Source: Candidatus Yaniella excrementigallinarum (GTDB taxonomy: Bacteria; Actinomycetota; Actinomycetes; Actinomycetales; Micrococcaceae). Taken from it: 57,506 bases of DNA. Shown one piece after another: positions 38,314 through 47,431 of this stretch. The stretch is from assembly GCA_019113675.1 (NCBI GenBank), contig DXHA01000060.1, forward strand, positions 1-57,506. The letters run 5' to 3'. Position numbers and translations under genes: made by a program. Within the stretch, counting starts at the first letter, position 1; each line of letters begins with the position of its first letter. The notes under the pieces are model-generated. The model did no database searches. It saw only the letters and a program-made list of their open reading frames with translations, and had not been told where the DNA came from.

Positions 38314-38409
38314 CAGGGTCCCTCCCCTTCACCAACACAAAAGCTACGGCTCGAAAGGCCATTGCGAGGATGTATCAAAACGAAAAGGCCATCCAGACTT
38401 ATCGTTTTT

Positions 38410-38422
38410 CTACCGGTTGTAA
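38410..38422. promoter_or_regulatory. Second, imperfect BlaI-type site near the cydA promoter
   Basis: CTACCGGTTGTAA has the same length and half-site spacing as the perfect dyad 44 bp away (centre to centre), but one base in each half deviates. The spacing is about four helical turns, which would place both sites on the same face. Confidence 0.4.
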
Positions 38423-38449
38423 AACAACCATTGCTCTCATAATAACCAC

Positions 38450-38470
38450 ATTTCTACACGATGTAGAAAT
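38450..38470. promoter_or_regulatory. Probable BlaI operator between cydA and blaI
   Basis: ATTTCTACA at 38450-38458 and TGTAGAAAT at 38462-38470 form a perfect 9-bp dyad with a 3-nt centre. The TACA/TGTA half-sites match those of the BlaI/MecI family, although the spacer is one base longer than in the Staphylococcus and Bacillus sites. The minus-strand TATTAT at 38439-38444 is a good -10 box for cydA, and its -35 position falls inside the dyad, so a bound repressor would block cydA. The blaI promoter on the plus strand should be next to it too. Confidence 0.68.
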
Positions 38471-38557
38471 CGTTGAGCTACGCCGCTAAACTAGAAACAG
38501 AAAATTCTTTCAAATTGAAAGGCCCGTCACATTGCAGCGGTTGGGGGCCTAATAAGT

Positions 38558-38932
38558 ATGCCTAAAGAAGGGACGTCATTGGGCGAACTGGAACAAGCCA
38601 TCATGAATCTATTGTGGGATGCCACCGAACCACTGACGGCAAATCAGGTCCGGGACGCATTGGCGCATCGCCAGTACGGCGCACCCGCGATCACCACGGT
38701 ATTAACTGTGCTTGGCCGGCTAAGCAAAAAAGGATTTGTGACTAAAGACTCCTCAAAACGGCCCCATGAGTTCGCGTCAGCTACTAGCCGCGAAGACCAC
38801 ACCGTACAGCTCCTCAACGATGTGCTGGGTTCGGCTGTAGATAAGCACGCAGTACTGGCACGCTTTATCGGGGGCATCGACCCGTCTGACGCTCAACAAA
38901 TACGCTATCTTTTGCAAACTCGTGAAAGCTAA
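38558..38932 (+). CDS. BlaI/MecI/CopY family transcriptional repressor
   Basis: A 124-residue winged-helix repressor. The N-terminus SLGELEQAIMNLLWDATEPL, the recognition region AITTVLTVLGRLSKKGFV and the C-terminal dimerisation helices are all present. Family members are released from DNA when a membrane M56 protease is activated and the repressor is cleaved. Here the M56 gene lies 21 bp downstream, and the likely operator lies upstream in the region shared with cydA. I infer control of itself and of cytochrome bd rather than of a beta-lactamase, as none is encoded nearby. Confidence 0.94.
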   Translation: MPKEGTSLGELEQAIMNLLWDATEPLTANQVRDALAHRQYGAPAITTVLTVLGRLSKKGFVTKDSSKRPHEFASATSREDHTVQLLNDVLGSAVDKHAVLARFIGGIDPSDAQQIRYLLQTRES

Positions 38933-38953
38933 CGCCAGTACGCCCGGAGACCC

Positions 38954-39925
38954 ATGCTTACGCCCTATTTTCTTGCGGTGTTGGCCGTAATACTGGCCTG
39001 GCCGGCTCCCCTATGGCTACAGCGAGCAAAATGGCCCTCACGTGCACCTGGTGCAGCACTTATCCTCTGGCAAGCCATCGGCATCAGTGGTGGCCTAGCT
39101 TTAGTTACCGCACCACTGACGTGGGGACTGCAACCGTTCGGCTCTGGAATTTTCTCCGCCGGTGCTGAACTTTGGCGAACATTCAATGCCCAGGGCTTCT
39201 ACGGGCTAGTCTACGATACCCGCTGGGACCCATTAGGTTTAGCAGCCGTGACACTGGGCTGCATTCTTTTTGGACACTTAACCTTGGTCTTACTCCACAC
39301 CACATACCTGACGTTCAGTCAGCGAAAAAGGCATCGCGAATTCGTTGATGTTCTATCAGCTTCCCTACACGATGACGCATACGGCTCAACAACGCCCCCA
39401 AACTGTCCTGCCAGCACACGTGTGCTACCAGTAGAGCATCCCCTCGCCTACTGCTTGCCGGCGATAAATAGTCCGATCACAGTTGTCTCTACTGGTTTAC
39501 TCAATCAGCTGTCTTCGAAACAATTGGCAGCGGTTTTAGCCCACGAATCCGCGCATCTAACGCAACGCCACGATCTACTACGACTGGCTTTCCAAGCCTG
39601 GCATAAAGCCGCACCCTGGCTACCCGCTACTAGTACTGCAGCCCAGGAGGTCACCGAGCTAACGGAAATCTTGGCCGATAATGTGGCACTCAGCCAACAC
39701 ACTCGTCAGGATCTCGCCGCTGCTGTGGCGCATACTGTTGGTACTTCAGCGCAGCAGAACCTCGACGATCCCACCAGAGTTTCACCACTGGACCCAGCTA
39801 AGCCCGCCCGTAGAGTCACACGACTAACCGAATCTTTGCAGCCATTGAGTTCATGTAGAGTGAGTTTGGTGATAATAGCAGCTGGACTACTAGTATTGGT
39901 GCCTGCCGTAATTAGTTTGATCTAA
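38954..39925 (+). CDS. M56 family membrane metallopeptidase
   Basis: A BlaR1/MecR1-like membrane zinc protease, 323 residues, without the penicillin-binding sensor domain. Three hydrophobic segments come first (YFLAVLAVILAWPAPLWL, AIGISGGLALVTAPLTW, AAVTLGCILFGHLTLVLL), then the protease domain with H197-E-S-A-H201, and a further Glu in EVTELTEILADN as third ligand. A last hydrophobic segment is at the C-terminus. It is probably co-transcribed with the repressor upstream and is the best candidate to cleave it. The activating signal is unknown. Confidence 0.92.
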   Translation: MLTPYFLAVLAVILAWPAPLWLQRAKWPSRAPGAALILWQAIGISGGLALVTAPLTWGLQPFGSGIFSAGAELWRTFNAQGFYGLVYDTRWDPLGLAAVTLGCILFGHLTLVLLHTTYLTFSQRKRHREFVDVLSASLHDDAYGSTTPPNCPASTRVLPVEHPLAYCLPAINSPITVVSTGLLNQLSSKQLAAVLAHESAHLTQRHDLLRLAFQAWHKAAPWLPATSTAAQEVTELTEILADNVALSQHTRQDLAAAVAHTVGTSAQQNLDDPTRVSPLDPAKPARRVTRLTESLQPLSSCRVSLVIIAAGLLVLVPAVISLI

Positions 39926-40096
39926 CTAAACACCCGGCAGATAAAGCTACGACCAAAATATGCTAGAAGGATACGCTTCGGAGCACGAATCGCGCTGATA
40001 CATAATCCACGCTAAGCTCGGTAGCTGTGACAACTCAAAGTTTGGGGCGATAGCTGCCAATTTTGAATGTAAACAGACAGAAATGGACAGTCCAAC

Positions 40097-41119
40097 GTGA
40101 GTTCTAATGCGGTTTCAATTCACCACAATGCGGCATTACTTTCTGTGGTAGAAGTGACCGCACCGGTGGAAGTTACCTCCGATATGATCGATGACCGTCT
40201 CGCAACCGTGCTTAAACGACTGCGACTTCCTAAACGTCTGCTGCAACGGGTGGCTGGTGTTCGCGTTCGTCGGATGTGGGAGGAACCACAAGATTATATT
40301 AACGGCGCTGCACAAGCCGGCGTAAAGGCTCTAGCTGAGGCAGGTATTTCTCCGGATTCCATCGGCTTACTTATTAACACGTCTGTCACCCGAAGCCAAT
40401 TAGAGCCTGCCGTTTCTGCTCAAATCCACAACACTATGGGATTAGCCTCTTCAGCCACCAATTTTGATATTACGAACGCCTGCCTTGGCTTTGTCAACGG
40501 TATGGACCTGGCGGCAACGCTAATTGATGCCCGACAAATCGATTACGCGGTCGTCGTTGCTGGTGAGGATGCCAAGAATGTACAAGAAGCGACTGTAGAA
40601 AACCTTCTGTCAGATAAGACAACGCGCGACAATTTTATGCAACAATTCGCGTCGCTAACTTTGGGGTCTGGAGCTGCAGCAGCAGTGCTAGGACCCGCAG
40701 ATAGACACCCAGAAGGCCACCGTATTTTACGAGGCGTAACTCGTGCTGGTACTTCATACCACAACCTGTGCCACGGCAATCATGACGGCATGTACACGGA
40801 CTCAGGCGCACTGTTAGAAAATGGCCTGGAACTAGTTATGGACGCTTGGAATGACACACCGGCCGACTGGAACTGGCAGAATATGGACCGGTACATCACC
40901 CACCAGGTTTCCCAAATGCACACCGATGCGATTATCAAATCGGCAGGGCTCGACCGGAAAAAAATCCCGACTACCTTTCCAGAATTAGGCAATATTGGTC
41001 CGGCAGCGCTTCCTATCACATTGGCTCGAGAGCTCGAGACACTGAAAGTAGGCGACCGAGTGCTGACCATGGGCGTTGGCTCTGGACTCAACGTTGCAAT
41101 GTTAGAAATTGAGTGGTGA
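40097..41119 (+). CDS. oleA: OleA: acyl-CoA head-to-head condensing enzyme (3-oxoacyl-ACP synthase III family)
   Basis: OleA joins two fatty acyl-CoA molecules head to head, the first step to long-chain olefins. The thiolase-fold triad is C129 (ITNACLGF), H269 (YITHQVSQMH) and N299 (ELGNIGPAALP). E103 in SQLEPAV matches the glutamate that distinguishes OleA from FabH and acts as base. 340 residues. Start GTG at 40097, ribosome binding site weak (GGACAG). oleBC and oleD follow directly, which makes OleA far more likely than a housekeeping FabH. Together they should give membrane hydrocarbons as in Micrococcus. Confidence 0.93.
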   Translation: MSSNAVSIHHNAALLSVVEVTAPVEVTSDMIDDRLATVLKRLRLPKRLLQRVAGVRVRRMWEEPQDYINGAAQAGVKALAEAGISPDSIGLLINTSVTRSQLEPAVSAQIHNTMGLASSATNFDITNACLGFVNGMDLAATLIDARQIDYAVVVAGEDAKNVQEATVENLLSDKTTRDNFMQQFASLTLGSGAAAAVLGPADRHPEGHRILRGVTRAGTSYHNLCHGNHDGMYTDSGALLENGLELVMDAWNDTPADWNWQNMDRYITHQVSQMHTDAIIKSAGLDRKKIPTTFPELGNIGPAALPITLARELETLKVGDRVLTMGVGSGLNVAMLEIEW

Positions 41120-43925
41120 ACCGCTACCAATGATTCCTTCCCAACCGGCAACCTACCCACACCAAGTCGTAGACCCTGCGAAACTGCCGGGATGGGATTC
41201 TCGGTGGTCACGACTCGTCAACGTCGCAACTACCGACGGAACGCGTCAATTCCACGTACTAGATACAGCCGCAGTACTAGAAGAAAGTGGCATTGATCCA
41301 CAGCACGTTGATGCCATTATCGTTGCCGTGCACGGCAACCCCACCTGGTCGTATTTGTGGCGAAATATTGCACAAGCAAGCATCGACGCCGCTCACGGCA
41401 AAATCGATCTGGGCCCTGGTTGTGGTCGAGCGCCAATTATCCGGGTTATCGCACCAGATCAATTAGATATGGGGTTTTCGCAGCGCTTACAGCACTCGTC
41501 GTTGCCTTCAACAAAGAGTAAAACAACCACCTATCGCACTGTTGACCAGCGAATTCACGATCTAGATGCCTTATTGGCACAGATACTCGAGGCAGATTCC
41601 GACACCCCCATATTTACTTTGGGCCACGACTGGGGCGGCGTTGTCTCACTGGGATGGGCTTCGAATACCACGCTTCGAAGATCAGGCTCAGGACTAGATC
41701 CGGTTGGCATGATCTCGTTGAATACCGCGGTGTGGCACGACGAAGCCACAAGCATTCCTGCCCCACTGCAAGCTGCGCTTGCCGGCCCTGTGCTGCCCAG
41801 TTCAACCGTAGTAACTCCAGCCTTTCTCAACACCGCGCTTGGATTAGGGCACCCAGCCCTGACCGAAGATATCAAGCTGGCTTATAAAGCTCCATATTCT
41901 AATTCAACCCACCGAGGCGGTATCGGGGGCTTCGTCGCCGATATTCCCGTTTCTGAGGGCCATCGCTCCCGAAGCGCACTTCGTCAAATAGCCACCAGCC
42001 TGAGCGTCACGGACAAACCAGCACTTCTGCTGTGGGGAGCAAAAGACCCGGTTTTTATAGATCGCTATCAACACGATTTGGTTCATCGGATCAAAAACCT
42101 GGATCTTCACCGATATGAAACCGCAGGGCATTTAATAGCAGAAGACCGGAATATTGCAAAGCCTATTCTGGGATGGCTCCGTCAACAACTGAGCGGTCCC
42201 ATCGACCCCACATCGGATCCGACAGCTACGGGCGGCTCGAGTGCAGTGGGAACCTACACTCCCCTATGGACCTACTTGGATCGGTGGGCCGATTCGTCCG
42301 AAAAAGCCCTGGTCGATATGACTGTAACCGACCGAGATGGCAGCCCCTTTAAAGTGTCCTGGTCCAGACTATCGACAATAGTCGACGCGATGGCCATAGG
42401 GCTACGAGCAGCTGGGATGCGTCCAGGAGACAGAGTCTCGATGTTGGTCGAGCCTGGCCGCGATCTAACAGCAGCGCTCTACGCTGTATTACGAGTAGGT
42501 GGTGTAGCCGTAGTGACCGATGCCGGATTGGGCGTTGGTGGCATGACTCGTGCTATTACTACAGCAGCCCCGCAGTGGATTATCGGAGAAGTACCAGGTT
42601 TAACCCTGGCGAGACTCGCCAATCTGCCCGGTAAACGTCTAAGTGTCCAAACAATGGGCCCGATCGCTAGACGCAGCTTAGGGTTGACAGGGTCTTTGTA
42701 CAGCTTTGCCACTACATACGCTGGGCAAAAATACCAACCGATGGCTTCACATCCGCACCCAGAGCCCTCCGATGACGCAGCTATACTGTTCACATCTGGC
42801 TCTACCGGACCTGCCAAAGGCGTGCGATATACACATCAAAAACTGTCCGCGCTGGTTCAGCGTATTCAAACAACGCTTAACGTTTCCCCCGGTTCTAGCC
42901 TCCTGGCGGGTTTTGCACCGTTTGCCCTATTGGGGCCGGCTATCGGTGCGACATCCGTGACCCCAGATATGTCGGTTACGAAACCAGCAACACTAACCGC
43001 GACTGCTCTTGCCCAAGCCGCCATTGCTGGCGATACCACCGTGATGTTTGCTTCACCGGCTGCGCTCCGCAATGTAGTTGCCACAGCTAGCCAACTCAGC
43101 CACGAACACCGGATAGCTTTAGAGCGTATTTCCATGCTGCTTTCTGCTGGAGCACCAGTCCCTGTAGATCTCATGGATGAAGTCCTAGAGCTTGTGCCCA
43201 ATGCAGAATTTCACGCTCCATATGGTATGACTGAATCGCTTTTGATCTCCGATATCGATCACCACACACAACACGCTATTGCTACACAAGACGATCGCGG
43301 TGTGTGCGTTGGAAAACCCTTAGATGCCGTGCGTTTAGCCATGGCACCACTAGATTTCTATGGCCGTCCTGGCGATGTCATTCTGGAAGGTGACGAGGCT
43401 AAAGGAAAGCTTGCCGAAATAGTAATTTCTACCCCGCATATGCTAGCGGGCTACGACAAGCTATATGATACGAACCGGCAAACCCGACCTGATGTGGTCG
43501 ATGGGCTGCAATGGCACCGGACAGGTGATATTGGGCATCTCGATGCCCAAGGTCGGCTATGGATTGAAGGACGAACCCAGCATATCGTGACACCTCCAAC
43601 CGGTGCTCTTGGTCCTGGCGGTCCAGAAGATGACATCCAAAGACTATCGCAGATAAACCGGGTGGCTATAGTCGGTGTGGGACCCGTAGGTACCCAAGCT
43701 ATTGTGGCAGTAATCGAGCCGCACGATTCTTCGATCAAGCCTGGTTTAGCACCCACTCAGCTTACCGATGCAGTTCGAGCAGCAACGACCATTGAACTAG
43801 CTGCCGTGTTGGTCACCAACGACGTACCAGTAGATATCCGGCACAACTCAAAAATTAATCGACCTGCATTAGCCAGATGGGCATCACAAGTGCTTGCAGG
43901 TGGAAAGGTTCCTGTCCCGAGATGA
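41109..43925 (+). CDS. oleBC: Fused OleB-OleC: beta-lactone decarboxylase and beta-lactone synthetase
   Basis: Two enzymes in one 938-residue chain. Residues about 1-365 are an alpha/beta hydrolase of the haloalkane dehalogenase type with Asp174 in LGHDWGGVVS: OleB, which decarboxylates the beta-lactone to an alkene. Residues about 385-938 are an AMP-forming ligase fold: P-loop LFTSGSTGPAKGVRYTH near residue 560, YGMTESLLISD, WHRTGDIGHLD: OleC, which makes the beta-lactone from the 2-alkyl-3-hydroxy acid. The fusion is known from actinobacterial ole clusters. The start is TTG 41109, overlapping oleA by 11 nt, or ATG 41130. Confidence 0.92.
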   Translation: MSGEPLPMIPSQPATYPHQVVDPAKLPGWDSRWSRLVNVATTDGTRQFHVLDTAAVLEESGIDPQHVDAIIVAVHGNPTWSYLWRNIAQASIDAAHGKIDLGPGCGRAPIIRVIAPDQLDMGFSQRLQHSSLPSTKSKTTTYRTVDQRIHDLDALLAQILEADSDTPIFTLGHDWGGVVSLGWASNTTLRRSGSGLDPVGMISLNTAVWHDEATSIPAPLQAALAGPVLPSSTVVTPAFLNTALGLGHPALTEDIKLAYKAPYSNSTHRGGIGGFVADIPVSEGHRSRSALRQIATSLSVTDKPALLLWGAKDPVFIDRYQHDLVHRIKNLDLHRYETAGHLIAEDRNIAKPILGWLRQQLSGPIDPTSDPTATGGSSAVGTYTPLWTYLDRWADSSEKALVDMTVTDRDGSPFKVSWSRLSTIVDAMAIGLRAAGMRPGDRVSMLVEPGRDLTAALYAVLRVGGVAVVTDAGLGVGGMTRAITTAAPQWIIGEVPGLTLARLANLPGKRLSVQTMGPIARRSLGLTGSLYSFATTYAGQKYQPMASHPHPEPSDDAAILFTSGSTGPAKGVRYTHQKLSALVQRIQTTLNVSPGSSLLAGFAPFALLGPAIGATSVTPDMSVTKPATLTATALAQAAIAGDTTVMFASPAALRNVVATASQLSHEHRIALERISMLLSAGAPVPVDLMDEVLELVPNAEFHAPYGMTESLLISDIDHHTQHAIATQDDRGVCVGKPLDAVRLAMAPLDFYGRPGDVILEGDEAKGKLAEIVISTPHMLAGYDKLYDTNRQTRPDVVDGLQWHRTGDIGHLDAQGRLWIEGRTQHIVTPPTGALGPGGPEDDIQRLSQINRVAIVGVGPVGTQAIVAVIEPHDSSIKPGLAPTQLTDAVRAATTIELAAVLVTNDVPVDIRHNSKINRPALARWASQVLAGGKVPVPR

Positions 43926-44929
43926 CTGTGTTGCAGTATGTTACTGAAGATTTTACCGGGTATAACGTTTTAGTTACTGGAGCATCGGGAGTACTGGGCT
44001 CTGGTGTAGCTCAAGCCCTTCGTGATGCAGGTGCTAACGTCACGGTTCTGCAGCGTTCCGCGTCAGGGCTTGACGGGATTCGAGAAATTCGTGGATCAGT
44101 CACTGATAGTGAAGCTGTATCAAAAGCCGTTGAAGGCGTCGACTCAGTGATACATATTGCAGCAAAGGTCTCCGTATCAGGGCCCTTAGAGCAATACCAG
44201 CATGTCAACGTTGAAGGAACTCGCACCGTGCTGTCAGCGGCGCAAGAAGCCGGAGTAGCTCGCTGGATACATATTTCTTCGCCTTCAGTGGCACACGCTG
44301 GTCATTCAATTATCGGAGCTGGCGCTGAACCTGCTGATCCGCAAGCTGCACGTGGCCATTACGCTGCAACGAAAGCAACCGGCGAGTTGCTTGCTTTAGC
44401 CGCAGATAGCTCTGCATTCCGTGTCCTTGTGCTTCGACCTCATCTTATGTGGGGGCCCGGCGACACACAACTAACAGAACGTATTATTGATCGTGCTCGC
44501 CAGAACCGGCTACCTTTGCTGGACGGCGGAACAGCACTGGTGGATACGCTGTTTTCTGTCAATGCCGTCGAAGCCGTAGTTGCCGGGTTAAAAGCCGTGG
44601 ATACTGTTCACGACGAAGCCTTGGTACTGACCAACGGACAACCACGACCCATTGGCGAAATGATACGGCGTATCGCCCGGGCTGGTGGGGCCAAGGAACC
44701 CGTCCTGAATATCCCCTCCTGGGTCGCCAAAGCCGCCGGTAGTGCCTTCGAGAGGCTTTGGGATGCTGACAAACGCGGAGACGAGCCCCCTATTACACGT
44801 TTTCTAGCCGAACAGATGTCTACTGCTCACTGGTTTGACCAACGACGCACCCAAGAAGCGTTGGGTTGGAAGCCGAGAATAACACTGAATGAAGGCTTCC
44901 AACTAACCGGCCAGTATTACAACACTTAG
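43922..44929 (+). CDS. oleD: OleD: NAD(P)H-dependent 2-alkyl-3-oxoalkanoate reductase
   Basis: A short-chain dehydrogenase of the extended SDR (3-beta-HSD) type, about 335 residues. The nucleotide-binding motif is VTGASGVLGSG near the N-terminus and the active-site pair is in HYAATKATGE (Tyr and Lys). It reduces the beta-keto acid made by OleA. I start at ATG 43922, which overlaps the oleBC stop as ATGA; a start 45 nt earlier would add residues encoded inside oleBC with no homology pattern. The 3' end overlaps the parE stop by 4 nt. Confidence 0.92.
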   Translation: MTVLQYVTEDFTGYNVLVTGASGVLGSGVAQALRDAGANVTVLQRSASGLDGIREIRGSVTDSEAVSKAVEGVDSVIHIAAKVSVSGPLEQYQHVNVEGTRTVLSAAQEAGVARWIHISSPSVAHAGHSIIGAGAEPADPQAARGHYAATKATGELLALAADSSAFRVLVLRPHLMWGPGDTQLTERIIDRARQNRLPLLDGGTALVDTLFSVNAVEAVVAGLKAVDTVHDEALVLTNGQPRPIGEMIRRIARAGGAKEPVLNIPSWVAKAAGSAFERLWDADKRGDEPPITRFLAEQMSTAHWFDQRRTQEALGWKPRITLNEGFQLTGQYYNT

Positions 44930-47031
44930 GCATCGATCTCTTGGCGGTCAATTTCCTCAGCGCCAGAAATAATAAAGTCCCGGCGTGGCGCCACATGACG
45001 TCCCATCAGTAATTCAAAGATTTCCTCAGCTTTTTCAAGTTCTTCGATGTTGACTCGACGTAGCGTACGGTGCTGAGGGTCCATAGTGGTTTCCGCCAAT
45101 TGGTCTGCATCCATCTCGCCTAGGCCTTTATACCGTTGGATAGGCTGTTTGATCTTCCGATCTTCAGTTTCAAGACGCGACAATAGGGCCTGTAGTTCGT
45201 CTTCAGAATACGTATAATGCACATCGTTAGTTTTCGACCCTGGATTGATAACCTCAACACGGTGTAACGGTGGAACAGCAGCATATACCCGGCCAGCTTC
45301 GACCATTGGGCGCATATACCGAAAGAATAAGGTAAGAAGCAGGGTCCGGATATGGGCACCATCCACGTCAGCATCAGTCATCAAAATGACTTTGCCATAG
45401 CGGGCAGTTTCCAGGTCGAAGCTGCGACCCGATCCCCCGCCCACGACTTGGATGAGAGCTGATGCCTCAGCATTACTCAGCATTTCACCAACGGAGGCCT
45501 TTTGAACGTTGAGTATCTTACCTCGTATCGGCAACAGTGCCTGATAATCAGATGAGCGGGCTAATTTAGCTGTGCCCAAAGCTGAATCACCTTCGACGAT
45601 AAACAGCTCCGTATTTTCAATATCTGTCGACCGGCAGTCAGCTAACTTAGCAGGCATCGACGAGGTCTCTAAAGCAGTTTTGCGGCGTTGGTTTTCCTTG
45701 GCCGTGCGGGCCATGATCCGTGACTTCATTTCCGCAACGATCTTTTCCAACAAGCCGTCTACTTGTTGTTTGACGGCGCGCTTGCGGGAATTCAACGTTT
45801 CGGTCAGCTGATCGGTGACCACTTTAGAAACAATCTGTCTTGCTGCGGGGGTCCCCAGTACTTCCTTAGTCTGGCCTTCGAATTGTGGCTCGGCTAACCG
45901 TACGGTCACAATTGCTGTTAGTCCGGCCAGAATGTCGTCCTTCTCGACACGGTCATTGCCGGCTTTAAGGCGACGCGCATTATTTTCTACCGCCTTTCGA
46001 AATACTCTGGTCAATGCCTGCTCAAACCCCGTGTTGTGCGAGCCGCCCTTGGGCGTAGCAATGATATTGACAAAACTTTCGATTTTGGTGTCGTATCCGA
46101 CATCCCACCGCAGAGCCACATCAACTTCGCAGGTACGTTCAACGTCTTTCATTTGGGCTTGGCCGGATGCATCGAGTACAGGCACACGTTCTGTAAAGTT
46201 GCCTTCGCCGTGCAGACGCCAAACGTCGGTTACTGGGTTCAGTTGGGAGAGATAATCAACGAACTCCGATATACCTCCGTCATATTGGAATATTTCTTCA
46301 TGGGGCCCATTTTCGCCTGCAGTACCAGGTAAACGGCGTTCATCACGTATCGTGATCCGCAGGCCGGGCACTAGAAAGGCAGTTTGACGTGCCCGTTGTT
46401 CCAACTCGGCATATAAGAAGGCTGCATCCGGTGTAAAGATCTGGCTGTCTGCCCAATAACGAACTTTCGTGCCGGTTAAACCCCGTTTGGCTTTACCTAC
46501 AACATCGATTTCAGTTCCAGGCTCTATCGGCTCAAATTCTGCGTCAACACGGGGCTGGCCTTTGTCATAGAACTTACCTGGTTTACCTCGCTTGAAACTC
46601 AGCTGATGGACCTTGCCACCCCGAGTCACCTGAACGTCAAGTCTTGCTGACAATGCATTGACGACGGCTGCCCCAACACCGTGGAGTCCCCCTGCAGCAG
46701 CATAGGATTGTGAACCGAATTTCCCCCCGGCATGCAGTTTCGTGAATACAACTTCAATTCCGGTCAGGCCCGTACGTGGTTCAATGTCAACAGGAATGCC
46801 ACGTCCGTTATCTTCAACTTCGACAGAACCATCGGAAAATAGTGTGATAGTAATCGACTGACCATACCCGGCCAGCGCCTCGTCAACAGAGTTGTCAATA
46901 ATCTCCCACAAACAGTGCATTACTCCCCGAGAATCGGTCGACCCGATATACATTCCGGGGCGCTTGCGCACAGCTTCCAACCCCTCGAGAACGGATAGGT
47001 TCCTTGCGCTGTACTCGGTTTGTGTGACCAC
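44926..47031 (-). CDS. parE: DNA topoisomerase IV subunit B (ParE)
   Basis: The ATPase subunit of a type IIA topoisomerase, 701 residues. GHKL ATPase motifs: IIDNSVDEALAGYG, DNGRGIPVDI and GGLHGVGAAVVNALSARL. TOPRIM: FIVEGDSALGTAK and LMTDADVDGAHIRTLL. The C-terminal QRYKGLGEMDADQL is intact. I call ParE rather than GyrB because it pairs with the ParC-like gene in the window and actinobacterial gyrBA normally lies near the replication origin; the distinction is by inference. The start is GTG at 47031 with a distant AAAGGG. The stop codon overlaps that of oleD. Confidence 0.92.
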   Translation of the reverse strand: MVTQTEYSARNLSVLEGLEAVRKRPGMYIGSTDSRGVMHCLWEIIDNSVDEALAGYGQSITITLFSDGSVEVEDNGRGIPVDIEPRTGLTGIEVVFTKLHAGGKFGSQSYAAAGGLHGVGAAVVNALSARLDVQVTRGGKVHQLSFKRGKPGKFYDKGQPRVDAEFEPIEPGTEIDVVGKAKRGLTGTKVRYWADSQIFTPDAAFLYAELEQRARQTAFLVPGLRITIRDERRLPGTAGENGPHEEIFQYDGGISEFVDYLSQLNPVTDVWRLHGEGNFTERVPVLDASGQAQMKDVERTCEVDVALRWDVGYDTKIESFVNIIATPKGGSHNTGFEQALTRVFRKAVENNARRLKAGNDRVEKDDILAGLTAIVTVRLAEPQFEGQTKEVLGTPAARQIVSKVVTDQLTETLNSRKRAVKQQVDGLLEKIVAEMKSRIMARTAKENQRRKTALETSSMPAKLADCRSTDIENTELFIVEGDSALGTAKLARSSDYQALLPIRGKILNVQKASVGEMLSNAEASALIQVVGGGSGRSFDLETARYGKVILMTDADVDGAHIRTLLLTLFFRYMRPMVEAGRVYAAVPPLHRVEVINPGSKTNDVHYTYSEDELQALLSRLETEDRKIKQPIQRYKGLGEMDADQLAETTMDPQHRTLRRVNIEELEKAEEIFELLMGRHVAPRRDFIISGAEEIDRQEIDA

Positions 47032-47431
47032 GTGGTATTTGACCCTTTCAGAAGAAGGTTGAGTCGCTATACAGTAATGGCAGTGCTGCCAGCATTACCG
47101 GGCGGATTACCGGCGGTTAGATATTAGCAAGAATAGCGGCTTTGTGAGCAATTTTTGGGATGCGTGCTTTTCCAGCACTGTGGTTCGACTGGTGCCATAA
47201 TGCTGTTTCGCCTGGCGCGGAGGCTAATGATCAGATCTTTGTCTTGCGGCGCTGAGATGGCACGATAGATCCATGTATTCCAACGTTGAAGGTACGCTCT
47301 GTTTGCCAGTGGCAACATAGCGCTTTCGGGCATAAAACATATGTTTGGTACGTTGTTCTACACAGGAATGAATAAACCTGTCAGGATGGAAGGACCAACC
47401 TACAGAGTTTGGACCGAAATTAGGAGGCCCA
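47032..47431. other. 400-bp gene-free region between parE and the DUF7455 gene
   Basis: This divergent region must hold the leftward parE promoter and the rightward DUF7455 promoter. I see no confident -35/-10 pair: TTGGTA at about 47345 followed 17 nt later by ATGAAT is the best rightward guess and is weak. Short open frames exist on the minus strand but lack ribosome binding sites and known families. No RNA gene was recognised. Confidence 0.5.

Noticed and set aside
40097-41119. Housekeeping FabH for the first 3-oxoacyl-ACP synthase III gene
   Set aside because: The oleBC-oleD context and the SQLEPAV glutamate fit OleA; no fab genes adjoin.
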